64,000 nt of DNA from Oceanimonas doudoroffii (lineage in GTDB: Bacteria; Pseudomonadota; Gammaproteobacteria; Enterobacterales; Aeromonadaceae), in contig NZ_NBIM01000001.1 in NCBI RefSeq assembly GCF_002242685.1, positions 2,021,156 through 2,085,155 of the forward strand, in the 5' to 3' direction. The translations under genes and the position numbers were made by a program. This document shows positions 56,950 through 64,000 of this stretch, one piece after another. Position 1 is the stretch's first letter; each line of letters begins with the position of its first letter. Below the pieces are notes generated by a model. It did no database searches. It saw only the letters and a list, made by a program, of their open reading frames with translations, and had not been told where the DNA came from.

Positions 56950-58387
56950 AAGACGTCACCCTGGTTTCCAGTTTCAGATCCTGTTGCTCGATAAAGCACT
57001 TGTACAGCAGGTTGGCTGCGGTGCGAGTGCGGTATTCCTTGCTGGCACGAAAATCCGACAGCGGCTCAAAGTCGGCTTCCAGGGCCTTCATGGCGGCCTT
57101 GACCGTGGCCATGTTCCAGCTTTGGCCCAGCAGCGCCTGTTCACAGCCGGAGGCCCGCTTGGGAGTGGCGGCCATGCCGCCAAAGCCGATGCGGGCGTCG
57201 GTGACGGTGCCATTCTCGATGATCAGGTTGAAGGCACCACACACCGCGGAAATGTCGTCGTCTATCCGTTTGGACAGCTTGTACACCCTGAAGTGCTGAT
57301 TGGCGGCGGGCTTGGGCACGATAATGCGCTCGATAAACTCGCCCTGCTCCTGGGCCGTCACCTTGTAGCTGAGGAAGTAGTCTTCCACCGGCAGTTCGCG
57401 CACGCGCTCACCCTTGCGCAACACCAGGGTGGCGTTCAGCGCAATCAGTACCGGCGGCGCATCGCCGATGGGCGAGGCGTTGCCGACGTTACCCCCAAGA
57501 GTGCCCTGGTTACGGATTTGCAGGGACGCAAAGCGGTGCAGCAGCTCACCGAAGTCGGGATAGTAGCGGTTCAGCGCCTCGTAGCTGTCACTCAAGGAGC
57601 GGGCGGCACCAATCACCAGGCCATCGTCGGTCTCTTCCAGGGTTTTCATGTCGGCCACGTTGCCCACATAAATCATGGTGGGCAGCTCGCGGTGGAACTG
57701 GGTCACTTCCAGCGCCAGATCGGTGCCGCCGGCCAGCAGCCGGGCATCCGGGTGCTGCTCCAGCAGGGTGGCCAGTTCGGCGCTGCTGGTGGGCGAGAAG
57801 CACACCTTGTCGTCACCGCTCAGGGTCACCAGGGTGTCGGTCTCAATTTGCGCCAGTTGCTCCACCAGCTGCTGCTCGTAGCGGGAAAAGTCATCGGCCA
57901 GTTGCGGTTGTTCGGCAATGGCCTTGGCGGCGTCCACTATGGGGCGATAGCCGGTACAGCGGCACAGGTTACCGGCCAGGGCCTCAAAGATGTCGTGCTG
58001 TCCGGCCGCCGGCTTGTTCTTGCTCAGCGCAAACATCGACATGATAAAGCCCGGGGTGCAGAAGCCGCACTGGGAGCCGTGAAAGTCGACCATGGCCTGT
58101 TGCACCGGGTGCAGGCGGCCATCCTTGGACTTGAGATCTTCCACGGTGAGCAATTGCTTGCCGTGCAGTGCCGACACAAAGGTCAGGCAAGAGTTGACCG
58201 AGCGATAACGCATGCGGTCACCGTCACGCTCGCCCAGCACCACGGTGCAGGCGCCGCAGTCACCGGAGCCGCAGCCTTCCTTGGTGCCGGTCTTGCCAAC
58301 GCGGGTGCGCAGATAATTGAGCACCGTCATATTGGGGGACAGGTCCTGCTCCTGTCGCAGCTCCTGATTTAACAGAAAGGTGATCAC
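56942..58387 (-). CDS. xdhA: Xanthine dehydrogenase FAD/iron-sulfur subunit XdhA
   Basis: A 481-residue subunit. The plant-type [2Fe-2S] cluster ligands are C39, C44 and C47 (GCGSGDCGACTVV) plus a later cysteine, the second cluster uses CGFCTPGF (near residue 107) and CRCTGY (near 142), and the FAD domain from about 190 has LLAGGTDLALEV and NVGNASPIGDAPP. Together with XdhB it forms an (alpha-beta)2 enzyme. First gene of xdhA-xdhB-xdhC-guaD. Its promoter carries a RutR-type operator at 58468-58481, so control by the nearby TetR protein is likely. Confidence 0.96.
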   Translation of the reverse strand: MITFLLNQELRQEQDLSPNMTVLNYLRTRVGKTGTKEGCGSGDCGACTVVLGERDGDRMRYRSVNSCLTFVSALHGKQLLTVEDLKSKDGRLHPVQQAMVDFHGSQCGFCTPGFIMSMFALSKNKPAAGQHDIFEALAGNLCRCTGYRPIVDAAKAIAEQPQLADDFSRYEQQLVEQLAQIETDTLVTLSGDDKVCFSPTSSAELATLLEQHPDARLLAGGTDLALEVTQFHRELPTMIYVGNVADMKTLEETDDGLVIGAARSLSDSYEALNRYYPDFGELLHRFASLQIRNQGTLGGNVGNASPIGDAPPVLIALNATLVLRKGERVRELPVEDYFLSYKVTAQEQGEFIERIIVPKPAANQHFRVYKLSKRIDDDISAVCGAFNLIIENGTVTDARIGFGGMAATPKRASGCEQALLGQSWNMATVKAAMKALEADFEPLSDFRASKEYRTRTAANLLYKCFIEQQDLKLETRVTSYV

Positions 58388-58467
58388 GGCTTGCCTCCTT
58401 CAGGGTTCTGGCGCCTGGCCGAACAAATGAGTTGTTAATATCTTCACATCTAATTAAATTAAAATCT

Positions 58468-58481
58468 GACTCATGGGTCAA
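58468..58481. promoter_or_regulatory. RutR-type operator between xdhA and the MFS gene
   Basis: TGACTCATGGGTCA keeps the TGAC-N6-GTCA arms and spacing of the E. coli RutR consensus (TTGACCA-N2-TGGTCAA), with 6 of 7 positions symmetric. It lies 81 bases before the xdhA start, in AT-rich DNA. A RutR-like TetR gene is 1.5 kb away. Confidence 0.6.
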
Positions 58482-58610
58482 CAATTATTTTACACTCAAG
58501 TTGCCGGTGCCCGCCACTTCATAGTTAACTGCCTGTTGGCACGACGGTTTCGGGCAAGCCATGAAAGGCCCGGCCTGTTTTCTTTAAGTGTAGTGGGAGC
58601 CCTGTTTATC

Positions 58611-59993
58611 ATGTTTGAGACATCCCCAGACCGGCAGGCACACCGCGTCTTTGCCGGTGTAGCCCTGGCCATCATGCTGGGCGCGCTGGAAATCACCCTG
58701 CTGATGCCGGCCATTTCCAGCCTGGGGCGCACCTTTGACGCCCCAGCCCTGGCGCCGCTGCTGGTCAGCGGCTATCTGTTCACCATGACCCTGACCATGC
58801 CGGTATATGGCCGGCTGAGCGATCGTTTCGGCCGCCTGCCCTGCCTGCTGACGGCCATTGCCCTTTTTATATTGGGTTCGATGACCAGTGTCCTGGCCGA
58901 CAGCCTGGCGCAGCTGCTGGCCACCCGGTTACTCACCGGTCTCGGTGGCGGTGGCCTGATTGCACTGTCGTTTGCGGTGATTGCCGATGTAATACCGCCT
59001 CGTCAGGTGGGCCGCTATCAGGGACTGATCTCCACCCTGTTCGCGGTATCCAGCGTGGCCGGGCCGCTGCTGGGCGCCGCCCTGATCGCCCGCTTTGACT
59101 GGCGCTGGCTATTTCTGTTCAAGCTACCCCTGGGCGTACTCGCCATGGGGCTGTGCTGGTGGGCACTGCAGGGCCTGGGACACAGGGGTACCCGCAGCAG
59201 GCCCGACCACACCGGCATGGTGCTGCTGGTGCTGGCGGGGGTGGCTTGGGGACTGTCCACCAACACCGCCGAGCTGCTGCCGGCACTGGCGCCGTGGCAG
59301 CCGCTCCTGATCGGTTCGGCCCTGCTGCTCAGCCTGTTGCTGCTGGTGCAGCAGTGGCGGCATCCTCACCCCGTGCTGCCGTTGCGGCTGCTGGGCGAGC
59401 GTCTGATGGCCATGGCAGTGCTGCTGCTGGCCTTGTCGGAAGCGGTGCGGTTGGGGTTGCTGGTGTATCTGCCCCTGGCGCTGGAGCAGCAGGGGCAGCG
59501 GCCGGAAGACACCAGCCGAGTATTGCTGTGGTTTATTCTAAGTGTCACCGCCGGCACCTTTGTCAGCGGCAAGCGCATTGCCCATGTGGGCTACTGCCGT
59601 CCCTTTCCCTGGGCCGGTGGCCTGCTGCTGGGACTGGGCTGTGGCCTGCTGTGGGGCTTGGTGAACCATGGCCTGAGCGGCCTCTGGCTGTATGGTGGTT
59701 TAATTGCCGCCGGCGTGGGCATCGGCTTTCTGATCGTGGCCTGCTCCATCGCGGTGCAGAACGCCCTGCCCGCCAGCCAGCTGGGGGCTGGGCTGGCGCT
59801 GATGAACTTCTGCCGCTCGCTGGGCGGCACCCTGGGAGTGATCTGGCTGGGCTGGCAGTATCAGCAGCAACAGGCCGACTGGTCGGCGCCGGTCTACCTG
59901 TCACTGGCCGGCTATGGCCTGGGATGTCTGCTGCTGGGTTTTATCATGCCCGACCGGGAGCTGGGCAACCAGGCCAAGAACCCCTCGAGCTGA
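58611..59993 (+). CDS. MFS transporter, DHA2 (EmrB/QacA-like) type
   Basis: A 460-residue carrier with 12-14 spans. Motif A is YGRLSDRFGRLPCLLTAI near residue 67, motif C-like GLISTLFAVSSVAGPLLGAAL lies near 148, and the DHA2 LFKLPLGVLAM near 180. The family mostly expels drugs and small organic ions. ATG 58611 is the first start that gives a normal MFS N-terminus; GGGAG lies 13 bases before. It diverges from xdhA and is convergent with a RutR-like gene only 3 bp from its stop. In this place it may move a purine or ureide; no substrate can be read from sequence. Confidence 0.83.
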   Translation: MFETSPDRQAHRVFAGVALAIMLGALEITLLMPAISSLGRTFDAPALAPLLVSGYLFTMTLTMPVYGRLSDRFGRLPCLLTAIALFILGSMTSVLADSLAQLLATRLLTGLGGGGLIALSFAVIADVIPPRQVGRYQGLISTLFAVSSVAGPLLGAALIARFDWRWLFLFKLPLGVLAMGLCWWALQGLGHRGTRSRPDHTGMVLLVLAGVAWGLSTNTAELLPALAPWQPLLIGSALLLSLLLLVQQWRHPHPVLPLRLLGERLMAMAVLLLALSEAVRLGLLVYLPLALEQQGQRPEDTSRVLLWFILSVTAGTFVSGKRIAHVGYCRPFPWAGGLLLGLGCGLLWGLVNHGLSGLWLYGGLIAAGVGIGFLIVACSIAVQNALPASQLGAGLALMNFCRSLGGTLGVIWLGWQYQQQQADWSAPVYLSLAGYGLGCLLLGFIMPDRELGNQAKNPSS

Positions 59994-59996
59994 CTG

Positions 59997-60617
59997 TCAG
60001 GCTTCGGCCAGGGGGCTGACCCGGCAGCCTTCGATCACCATGCGGGTGATCACCTCGGCGGCCTGATCAAAGTCGGTCTCGTCGAGCTCGTCCTTGCCCA
60101 GGGCCATGGTGATCTGCCAGTTGAAGTCGGCGTAGGTCTGGGTGGATGCCCAGATGGCAAACAGCAGGTGCTTGGGCTCCAGCCGGGCCATCAGCCCCTG
60201 CTCCATCCACTGACTCAGGCGCTCGCTTAGAAAACGGGTCTGGCCGCTCAGGCGTTGAATGATGTCTTCCGGCAGGTGGGGAGCACCGTGCATGATCTCG
60301 CTGGCGAACACCTTGGAGGCATAGGGGTAATCCCGGGAGATGAGCAGCTTGGCGCGAATGTAGGCGGTCAGCGCCGTCAGCGGATCCTGATGTTCTTCAA
60401 AGGGCGCCGAGGCCGCCAGCAACGGTTCGGTGACGCTTTCCAGCACGGCCCGGTACAGGTTTTCCTTGCTGCCAAAGTAATAGTAGATATTGGGCTTGGG
60501 CAACTGCGCCAACTCGGCGATATCGGCGGTCTTGGTGGCGGCATAGCCGTGCTCGGCAAACACCCGGCTGGCTGCGCGAATAATCTTCTCTTCGTTCCTT
60601 GCTCTTATCCGTGACAT
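59997..60617 (-). CDS. RutR-like TetR-family regulator
   Basis: A 206-residue TetR protein. The HTH is in residues 10-57 (IIRAASRVFAEHGYAATKTADIAELAQLPKPNIYYYFGSKENLYRAVL) and the C-terminal domain is of the YcdC/RutR kind (LFAIWASTQTYADFNWQ near residue 155, ATG 60617 chosen as the family start). E. coli RutR senses uracil or thymine and controls pyrimidine and purine genes. The TGAC-N6-GTCA site before xdhA is the natural target here. A different inverted repeat lies before its own gene. Confidence 0.85.
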   Translation of the reverse strand: MSRIRARNEEKIIRAASRVFAEHGYAATKTADIAELAQLPKPNIYYYFGSKENLYRAVLESVTEPLLAASAPFEEHQDPLTALTAYIRAKLLISRDYPYASKVFASEIMHGAPHLPEDIIQRLSGQTRFLSERLSQWMEQGLMARLEPKHLLFAIWASTQTYADFNWQITMALGKDELDETDFDQAAEVITRMVIEGCRVSPLAEA

Positions 60618-60668
60618 AGTTATTTTTTGGCTCCGTCCACAAAATGCGGGCTTTGTTTTTGCCAACCA

Positions 60669-60683
60669 TACCGGAATACGGTA
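60669..60683. promoter_or_regulatory. Inverted repeat before the RutR-like gene
   Basis: TACCG (60669-60673) and CGGTA (60679-60683) are perfect complements with a 5-base spacer, 52-66 bases before the start. It does not match the RutR consensus; possible operator of unknown factor. Confidence 0.35.
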
Positions 60684-60789
60684 AAAATTCATAAAAAAAA
60701 CGCCCACCACAAGGTGAGCGTGAAAAAAGAGTAACCAAGGTTACCCCTCGACCAAAACAACATGTTATCCCAGCGGGGAGACAGCTCCC

Positions 60790-61221
60790 TCAGCTGCAAT
60801 CCGCCTGCAGGCCGGCATGCTCGACGCCGGCTACCGCGCAGGCTTCATCCACATCGGACAGATCGCCGGTAATGCCGACGGCGCCGATGATGCGCTTGTT
60901 TTCATCACGAATAAGTACCCCGCCCGGCGCCGGCAGAATTTTGCCTTCGCCCAGGGTATTGAGTGACTGCATAAAGCCCGGCCGGGCTGCGGCCATTTCC
61001 GCCAGCCCGCGAGAGCTGCGTCCCAGGGCGATGGAGCCCCAGGCCTTGGCAATGGCGATATCGGGGCGCATCAGACTGGAATTGTCCTGCCGCTGCAGGG
61101 CCACCAATACGCCTGCATTGTCCAGCACAGCCACGGTCAGCGGCGCGGCCGAGACTTCCTTCGCCCGGTTCAGTGCGCCCTGAATGATCACCAGTGCCTG
61201 TTCAAGTGAAACTGTATTCAT
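60790..61221 (-). CDS. GlcG/HbpS-family heme-binding-like protein
   Basis: A 143-residue protein of the GlcG/HbpS (DUF336) fold: MNTVSLEQALVIIQGALNRAKEV..., APLTVAVLDNAGVLVALQRQDNSSLMRPDIAIAKAWGSIALG near residue 30, and PGGVLIRDENKRIIGAVGITGDLSDVDEACAVAG near 100. Relatives bind heme or cobalamin or are encoded next to glycolate oxidase. No signal peptide, so it should be cytoplasmic. Its upstream region carries the TTGTATACGT palindrome (61309), which ties it to the purine GntR regulon. Role unknown; it may guard or assist a flavin or heme oxidase. Confidence 0.82.
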   Translation of the reverse strand: MNTVSLEQALVIIQGALNRAKEVSAAPLTVAVLDNAGVLVALQRQDNSSLMRPDIAIAKAWGSIALGRSSRGLAEMAAARPGFMQSLNTLGEGKILPAPGGVLIRDENKRIIGAVGITGDLSDVDEACAVAGVEHAGLQADCS

Positions 61222-61308
61222 TACTTAATGACTCCCTGTCTAGCCATACTAAAGTATTACCAACTGGGCCCTAATAAAACATAAAACCGGGACAAAGTTA
61301 ACAGATTT

Positions 61309-61318
61309 TTGTATACGT
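61309..61318. promoter_or_regulatory. Purine GntR-type palindrome before the HbpS-like gene
   Basis: TTGTATACGT lies 88 bases before the HbpS-like start on the minus strand and 150 bases before the SieB-like start on the plus strand, in AT-rich DNA. Same 10-mer as at 52209 and 52443. Confidence 0.55.
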
Positions 61319-61467
61319 TTAATATAAAGATAATTATCTTATTACCTTTCCCACCATCCTGCGCTCGGTGTTAACATTCCCTCAGTGTGGCCTCACTGGC
61401 ACATATTTTGCCTGAACTGTGCCATGGACTTTCGGGCCTGCCTGGCCCTTCCTCGGAGAGACGAACA

Positions 61468-62040
61468 ATGCCGGAGTTGCGACAGGTTTCCACGCTGAAC
61501 TGGTTGATGTGCTGGTTGATGCTCAGCTGCCTGATGATCACCCTGCTGCCCGAGCGGCTGTTTGCCGGCGCCCTGGGTACCTGGCTGGCAGATTACCGCC
61601 TGCTGTTTGTGCTGATGATGGTACTGTCGGCCACCTACTTTTTATCCATCGCGGCCATCATGCTGTTTCAGCACGTCTTTTACCGCAAGCAACGGCTGAC
61701 CCGACAAAAGCTGCTGAAGGAACTGCTGGATTATCTGGACGCCAGTGAAAAGGCGGTGCTGCGGGAGTTCGTCATTCAGCGCAGAAACGTCATAAAACTG
61801 CCGGTAACCGAGCCCGCCGTCAAAAATCTGCTACAGCAGGGTATTCTCAGCCATGCCTATGGCGAGCCCGGCGACACCGTCCTGCAGGGGATTCGGCCAC
61901 TGATGGTAACCCTGGAGGCCAGGCCGCTGCTCACCTTTCGCGTGCTGGGACTGAACCCGGCCAGCATGACCGACGAGCAAAAAAGTCAGATCATGAGCAA
62001 CCGACCCCGCTATGCCAGCAGGCAGCTGGGCCGGGGCTGA
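61468..62040 (+). CDS. SieB-like membrane protein
   Basis: A 190-residue protein with two N-terminal membrane spans (about residues 10-28 and 46-70) and a cytoplasmic part with ELLDYLDASEKAVLREFVIQRRNVIKLPVTEPAVKNLLQQGIL. That pattern is like the superinfection-exclusion B (SieB) family, widespread in chromosomes as well as phages. CGGAGAG is eight bases before ATG 61468. No other phage gene is nearby, so this is a chromosomal relative, not a prophage remnant. Function here is unknown. The family call is by eye. Confidence 0.6.
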   Translation: MPELRQVSTLNWLMCWLMLSCLMITLLPERLFAGALGTWLADYRLLFVLMMVLSATYFLSIAAIMLFQHVFYRKQRLTRQKLLKELLDYLDASEKAVLREFVIQRRNVIKLPVTEPAVKNLLQQGILSHAYGEPGDTVLQGIRPLMVTLEARPLLTFRVLGLNPASMTDEQKSQIMSNRPRYASRQLGRG

Positions 62041-62049
62041 GCCGGCACT

Positions 62050-62511
62050 TCAGTCGCCGGTTCTTTCCTTCAGGTAACCTTCATAATCGGGAATGCAAAT
62101 GCTGAAGTCGGCGCTCATCTGAGCGCTGTTAATCAGCATGTCGGCGGTGGCGGCATTGGTGGCTACCGGAATATTCCATACCGAGGCCAGCCGCAACAAC
62201 GCCTTGACGTCCGGATCATGAGGTACGGCGTTGAGCGGGTCCCAGAAGAAAATCAGCACGTCGATCTTGCCCTCGGCGATCAGCGCGCCCAGTTGCTGAT
62301 CGCCGCCCATGGGGCCCGACAGCAGGCACTCGACCGGCAGCCCGACCCGACGACCGAGCATGGTGCCGGTGGTGCCGGTGGCATACAGGCGGTGGGGGCG
62401 CAGCGCCTCGGCGTGGGTGGATACCCAGTCCAGTAACTGGGATTTCTTGTGATCGTGGGCCACCAGGGCCACGTTCTTGCGGGCGGAAAGGGTTCGTTGC
62501 GTCTCTTTCAT
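62050..62511 (-). CDS. mgsA: Methylglyoxal synthase
   Basis: A 153-residue methylglyoxal synthase (E. coli 152), which makes methylglyoxal from dihydroxyacetone phosphate and relieves sugar-phosphate stress. The phosphate loop and catalytic aspartates are in [15 protein letters not shown] (H, D) near residue 17, ATGTTGTML near 45 and [29 protein letters not shown] near 65, with the catalytic Asp in GGDQQ. ATG 62511 is the family start; codons upstream overlap the intergenic hairpin. Single gene, convergent with the SieB-like gene 9 bp away. Confidence 0.95.
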   Translation of the reverse strand: MKETQRTLSARKNVALVAHDHKKSQLLDWVSTHAEALRPHRLYATGTTGTMLGRRVGLPVECLLSGPMGGDQQLGALIAEGKIDVLIFFWDPLNAVPHDPDVKALLRLASVWNIPVATNAATADMLINSAQMSADFSICIPDYEGYLKERTGD

Positions 62512-62585
62512 GGCTACGGCATCCTTAATGATAACTGCCCCCATGGTAGCCAAAGCTGCCTCAAATAAGCAGCCCTGCAAAACAC

Positions 62586-62611
62586 AAAAAGCCCCCTTTC
62601 GGGGGCTTTTT
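62586..62611 (-). terminator. Terminator between bfd and mgsA
   Basis: AAAAAGCCCCC and GGGGGCTTTTT close a TTTC loop, 22 bases after the bfd stop. It should end the bfd transcript. Confidence 0.9.
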
Positions 62612-62632
62612 CAATGATCGTGAGCTCCGGAC

Positions 62633-62824
62633 TCAGGCCACCTCGTAATAGACGGCGTTTTTGGCGGTCTCCTCGGCCAGAATGGCTAGGGCCACGGGTA
62701 TGCACTTGCCACACTGGGCACCCACACCCAACTCGCGCTTGAGATCCATAAACTCGCTATGACCCTCGGCAATGGCCTCTTTCAGCTGGCGCTCTGTAAT
62801 ACCCTTGCACAAACACACATACAT
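62633..62824 (-). CDS. bfd: Bacterioferritin-associated ferredoxin
   Basis: A 63-residue Bfd, the [2Fe-2S] protein that reduces iron in bacterioferritin for release. The four ligands are C4 and C6 (MYVCLCKG) and C38 and C41 (GAQCGKCIP). The usual C-terminal helix is present. It is normally repressed by Fur when iron is ample. AT-rich DNA upstream (62850-62890, ATGATATCAGTTATCA) could hold a Fur box. No bacterioferritin gene is beside it. Monocistronic. Confidence 0.93.
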   Translation of the reverse strand: MYVCLCKGITERQLKEAIAEGHSEFMDLKRELGVGAQCGKCIPVALAILAEETAKNAVYYEVA

Positions 62825-62927
62825 GGAAATGTCCTCCGCTCTCAGGACAAATCTAAATGATATCAGTTATCAGTGCAAGTCAATTTTGTTGAAAAAAACG
62901 ACGTCGATCACGGCGTTTTTGCCGGGT

Positions 62928-63353
62928 TCAGTTTCGCTGCCTGGCGGCAAGGGCATCGACTTGAGCCGACAAATCATAGCCGGCGGCGGCGCACTGCTGC
63001 AGCAGCTCGGCCACCGGCTGCCGGGAAGCCTGTGACAGCGCCCACAGGGTGATGGAACGCGTACCGCTGCGGCAAAATGCCAGCGCCGGTTGCGGGTGTG
63101 CCTGCAGTGCCTGGTCAAAACGCGCAATGGCGCCCTCGGTAAACTGACCGGAGCTGATAGGTATCCACTCCCAGGCAAAGCCCCGGGCCCTCGCCTGCTC
63201 GGCCAGTGCCTCGGCCGCCGGCTGGCCGGCGGCTTCACCGTCGGGGCGGTTGCAGATCAGGGTGCGGTAGCCCAGGGCCTGTAACCGGGGCAAATCCTCG
63301 GTGGTCACCTGATCCGCCACCGCAAAATTCGCTGTGACCGGCTTGATATCCAT
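62928..63353 (-). CDS. DUF442/TIGR01244-type phosphatase-like protein
   Basis: A 141-residue protein of the DUF442 family (beta-lactamase-hydrolase-like, dual-specificity phosphatase fold). It opens MDIKPVTANFAVADQVTTEDLPRLQALGYRTLICNRPDGE and has the C-x5-R phosphatase loop CRSGTRS near residue 95. In other bacteria the same domain is fused to a persulfide dioxygenase (Blh) and linked to sulfide handling. AGGAAG precedes the ATG. It is free-standing here, between bfd and tuf. Confidence 0.83.
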   Translation of the reverse strand: MDIKPVTANFAVADQVTTEDLPRLQALGYRTLICNRPDGEAAGQPAAEALAEQARARGFAWEWIPISSGQFTEGAIARFDQALQAHPQPALAFCRSGTRSITLWALSQASRQPVAELLQQCAAAGYDLSAQVDALAARQRN

Positions 63354-63446
63354 GCTGGCTTCCTCATGCTGTGTTCGGCGCGGACTGCCCGCAGGCCTTT
63401 AGATTAGAAGCTACTAACGTAAAGGACTGCACGCAAGCCATAAACG

Positions 63447-63474
63447 AAAAAAGGAGGCCGAAGCCTCCTTTTTT
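63447..63474. terminator. Terminator after tuf
   Basis: AAAAAAGGAGGC (63447-63458) pairs with GCCTCCTTTTTT (63463-63474) around CGAA. Very strong; ends the EF-Tu transcript. Confidence 0.95.
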
Positions 63475-63500
63475 ACAGCGCGGGTTGCGCCAGTCATCAA

Positions 63501-64000
63501 TTACTTGATGATCTTGGCTACAACGCCGGCGCCTACGGTGCGGCCACCTTCACGGATAGCGAAGCGCAGACCGTCTTCCATCGCGATGGGAGCGATCAGG
63601 CTTACAACCATCTTGATGTTGTCGCCAGGCATTACCATTTCAACGCCTTCCGGCAGTTCGATGGTACCGGTCACGTCAGTGGTACGGAAGTAGAACTGCG
63701 GACGGTAGCCCTTGAAGAACGGAGTGTGACGGCCGCCTTCGTCTTTGGACAGTACGTATACTTCGGATTCGAAGTCGGTGTGCGGGGTGATGGAGCCCGG
63801 CTTGGCCAGAACCTGACCACGCTCAACGTCTTCACGCTTGGTACCACGCAGCAGAACACCAACGTTCTCACCAGCACGGCCTTCGTCCAGCAGCTTGCGG
63901 AACATTTCAACGCCGGTACAGGTGGTCTTGGTGGTGTCTTTGATACCAACGATTTCCACTTCTTCACCAACGCGAACGATACCACGCTCTACACGACCGG
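63501..64000 (-). CDS. tuf: Elongation factor Tu, C-terminal part (cut by window edge)
   Basis: The last 166 codons of EF-Tu, running off the right edge. Domain 2 begins at the edge ([19 protein letters not shown]) and domain 3 ends in the usual [15 protein letters not shown]. The codon choice is strongly biased to C- and T-ending preferred codons, as for a highly expressed gene. Which of the two tuf copies it is cannot be told; the usual neighbours (fusA, or tRNAs and secE) would lie outside the window. Confidence 0.97.
   Translation of the reverse strand, partial: GRVERGIVRVGEEVEIVGIKDTTKTTCTGVEMFRKLLDEGRAGENVGVLLRGTKREDVERGQVLAKPGSITPHTDFESEVYVLSKDEGGRHTPFFKGYRPQFYFRTTDVTGTIELPEGVEMVMPGDNIKMVVSLIAPIAMEDGLRFAIREGGRTVGAGVVAKIIK

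Noticed and set aside
56789-58372. Open frame of 527 codons on the plus strand
   Set aside because: Antisense to xdhA, whose iron-sulfur and FAD motifs are beyond doubt.
61468-62040. SieB-like gene as sign of a prophage
   Set aside because: No integrase, repressor or structural phage gene and no attachment repeats flank it.
1-64000. CRISPR arrays, tRNA, rRNA or insertion sequences
   Set aside because: No regular spacer-repeat pattern, cloverleaf, rRNA segment or transposase was found, although tuf genes often lie near tRNAs.

Overview
The window is GC-rich, densely coded chromosomal DNA from a Gram-negative gammaproteobacterium. Gene content suggests a marine or halophilic member of the Aeromonadales, of the Oceanimonas/Zobellella kind: TRAP and BCCT transporters, taurine dissimilation, a BtsSR pyruvate-sensing system, paired DUF3461 genes, and bfd and mgsA near tuf. 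The genus is inference; no rRNA is present to settle it. No phage, insertion sequence, CRISPR array, tRNA or rRNA was seen.

Layout. (a) 0-7 kb: the start of a TetR gene with paired palindromic operators, two small membrane proteins, then a peptide/N-acyl-amino-acid module (M20 amidohydrolase, YfcC-type carrier and dipeptide-epimerase-like enzyme on the minus strand; divergent LysR regulator and a DapA-type aldolase). (b) 7-13.5 kb: sirtuin, gamma-glutamylcyclotransferase-like protein, and a btsS-btsR-btsT locus with an exact BtsR box before the transporter. (c) 13.5-18.7 kb: GntR regulator divergent from a four-gene cassette (split UxaA/SuyAB-type lyase, enolase-superfamily dehydratase, BCCT transporter) whose substrate is not evident. 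(d) 18.8-24.2 kb: glyoxalase-fold protein, PhoD-like phosphatase, chemoreceptor, PerM-type membrane protein. (e) 24.2-28.4 kb: purine-ring degradation (allA, uraD, puuE | uraH, AzgA-type permease). (f) 28.5-36.1 kb: two DUF3461 paralogues, an aldehyde-dehydrogenase-like pseudoenzyme, a SulP transporter and a CobS/CobT pair. (g) 36.4-51.2 kb: a taurine dissimilation island (TRAP transporter plus universal stress protein, exported amidohydrolase, DUF6506, pta, xsc, HypT-like LysR, sulfite/sulfate exporter, tauR, tauY, tauX). (h) 51.4-61.5 kb: purine oxidation and its control (FCD-type GntR, guaD, xdhC, xdhB, xdhA, MFS transporter, RutR-like TetR, HbpS-like protein). (i) 61.5-64 kb: SieB-like membrane protein, mgsA, bfd, DUF442 phosphatase and the 3' end of tuf.

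How it works together. Taurine would enter by the TRAP system, be deaminated by TauXY to sulfoacetaldehyde, be split by Xsc to acetyl phosphate and sulfite, and enter central metabolism through Pta, while a PSE-family carrier removes the sulfur anion. Guanine and hypoxanthine would enter through the NCS2 permease, pass GuaD and XdhABC to urate, and below 5-hydroxyisourate pass UraH, UraD, PuuE and AllA; the urate-oxidising and allantoate-degrading enzymes are not in the window. Four copies of a TTGTATAC(A/G)(A/T) palindrome lie in the two purine loci and point to one GntR regulon, and a RutR-type site lies in front of xdhA.

Strongest items for a second look: the UxaA/SuyAB-BCCT cassette, the shared purine palindromes including one inside guaD, the exact BtsR box, the aldehyde dehydrogenase homologue lacking its catalytic Cys and Asn, the CobST pair without visible cobN, and the exported amidohydrolase and DUF6506 gene inside the taurine island.
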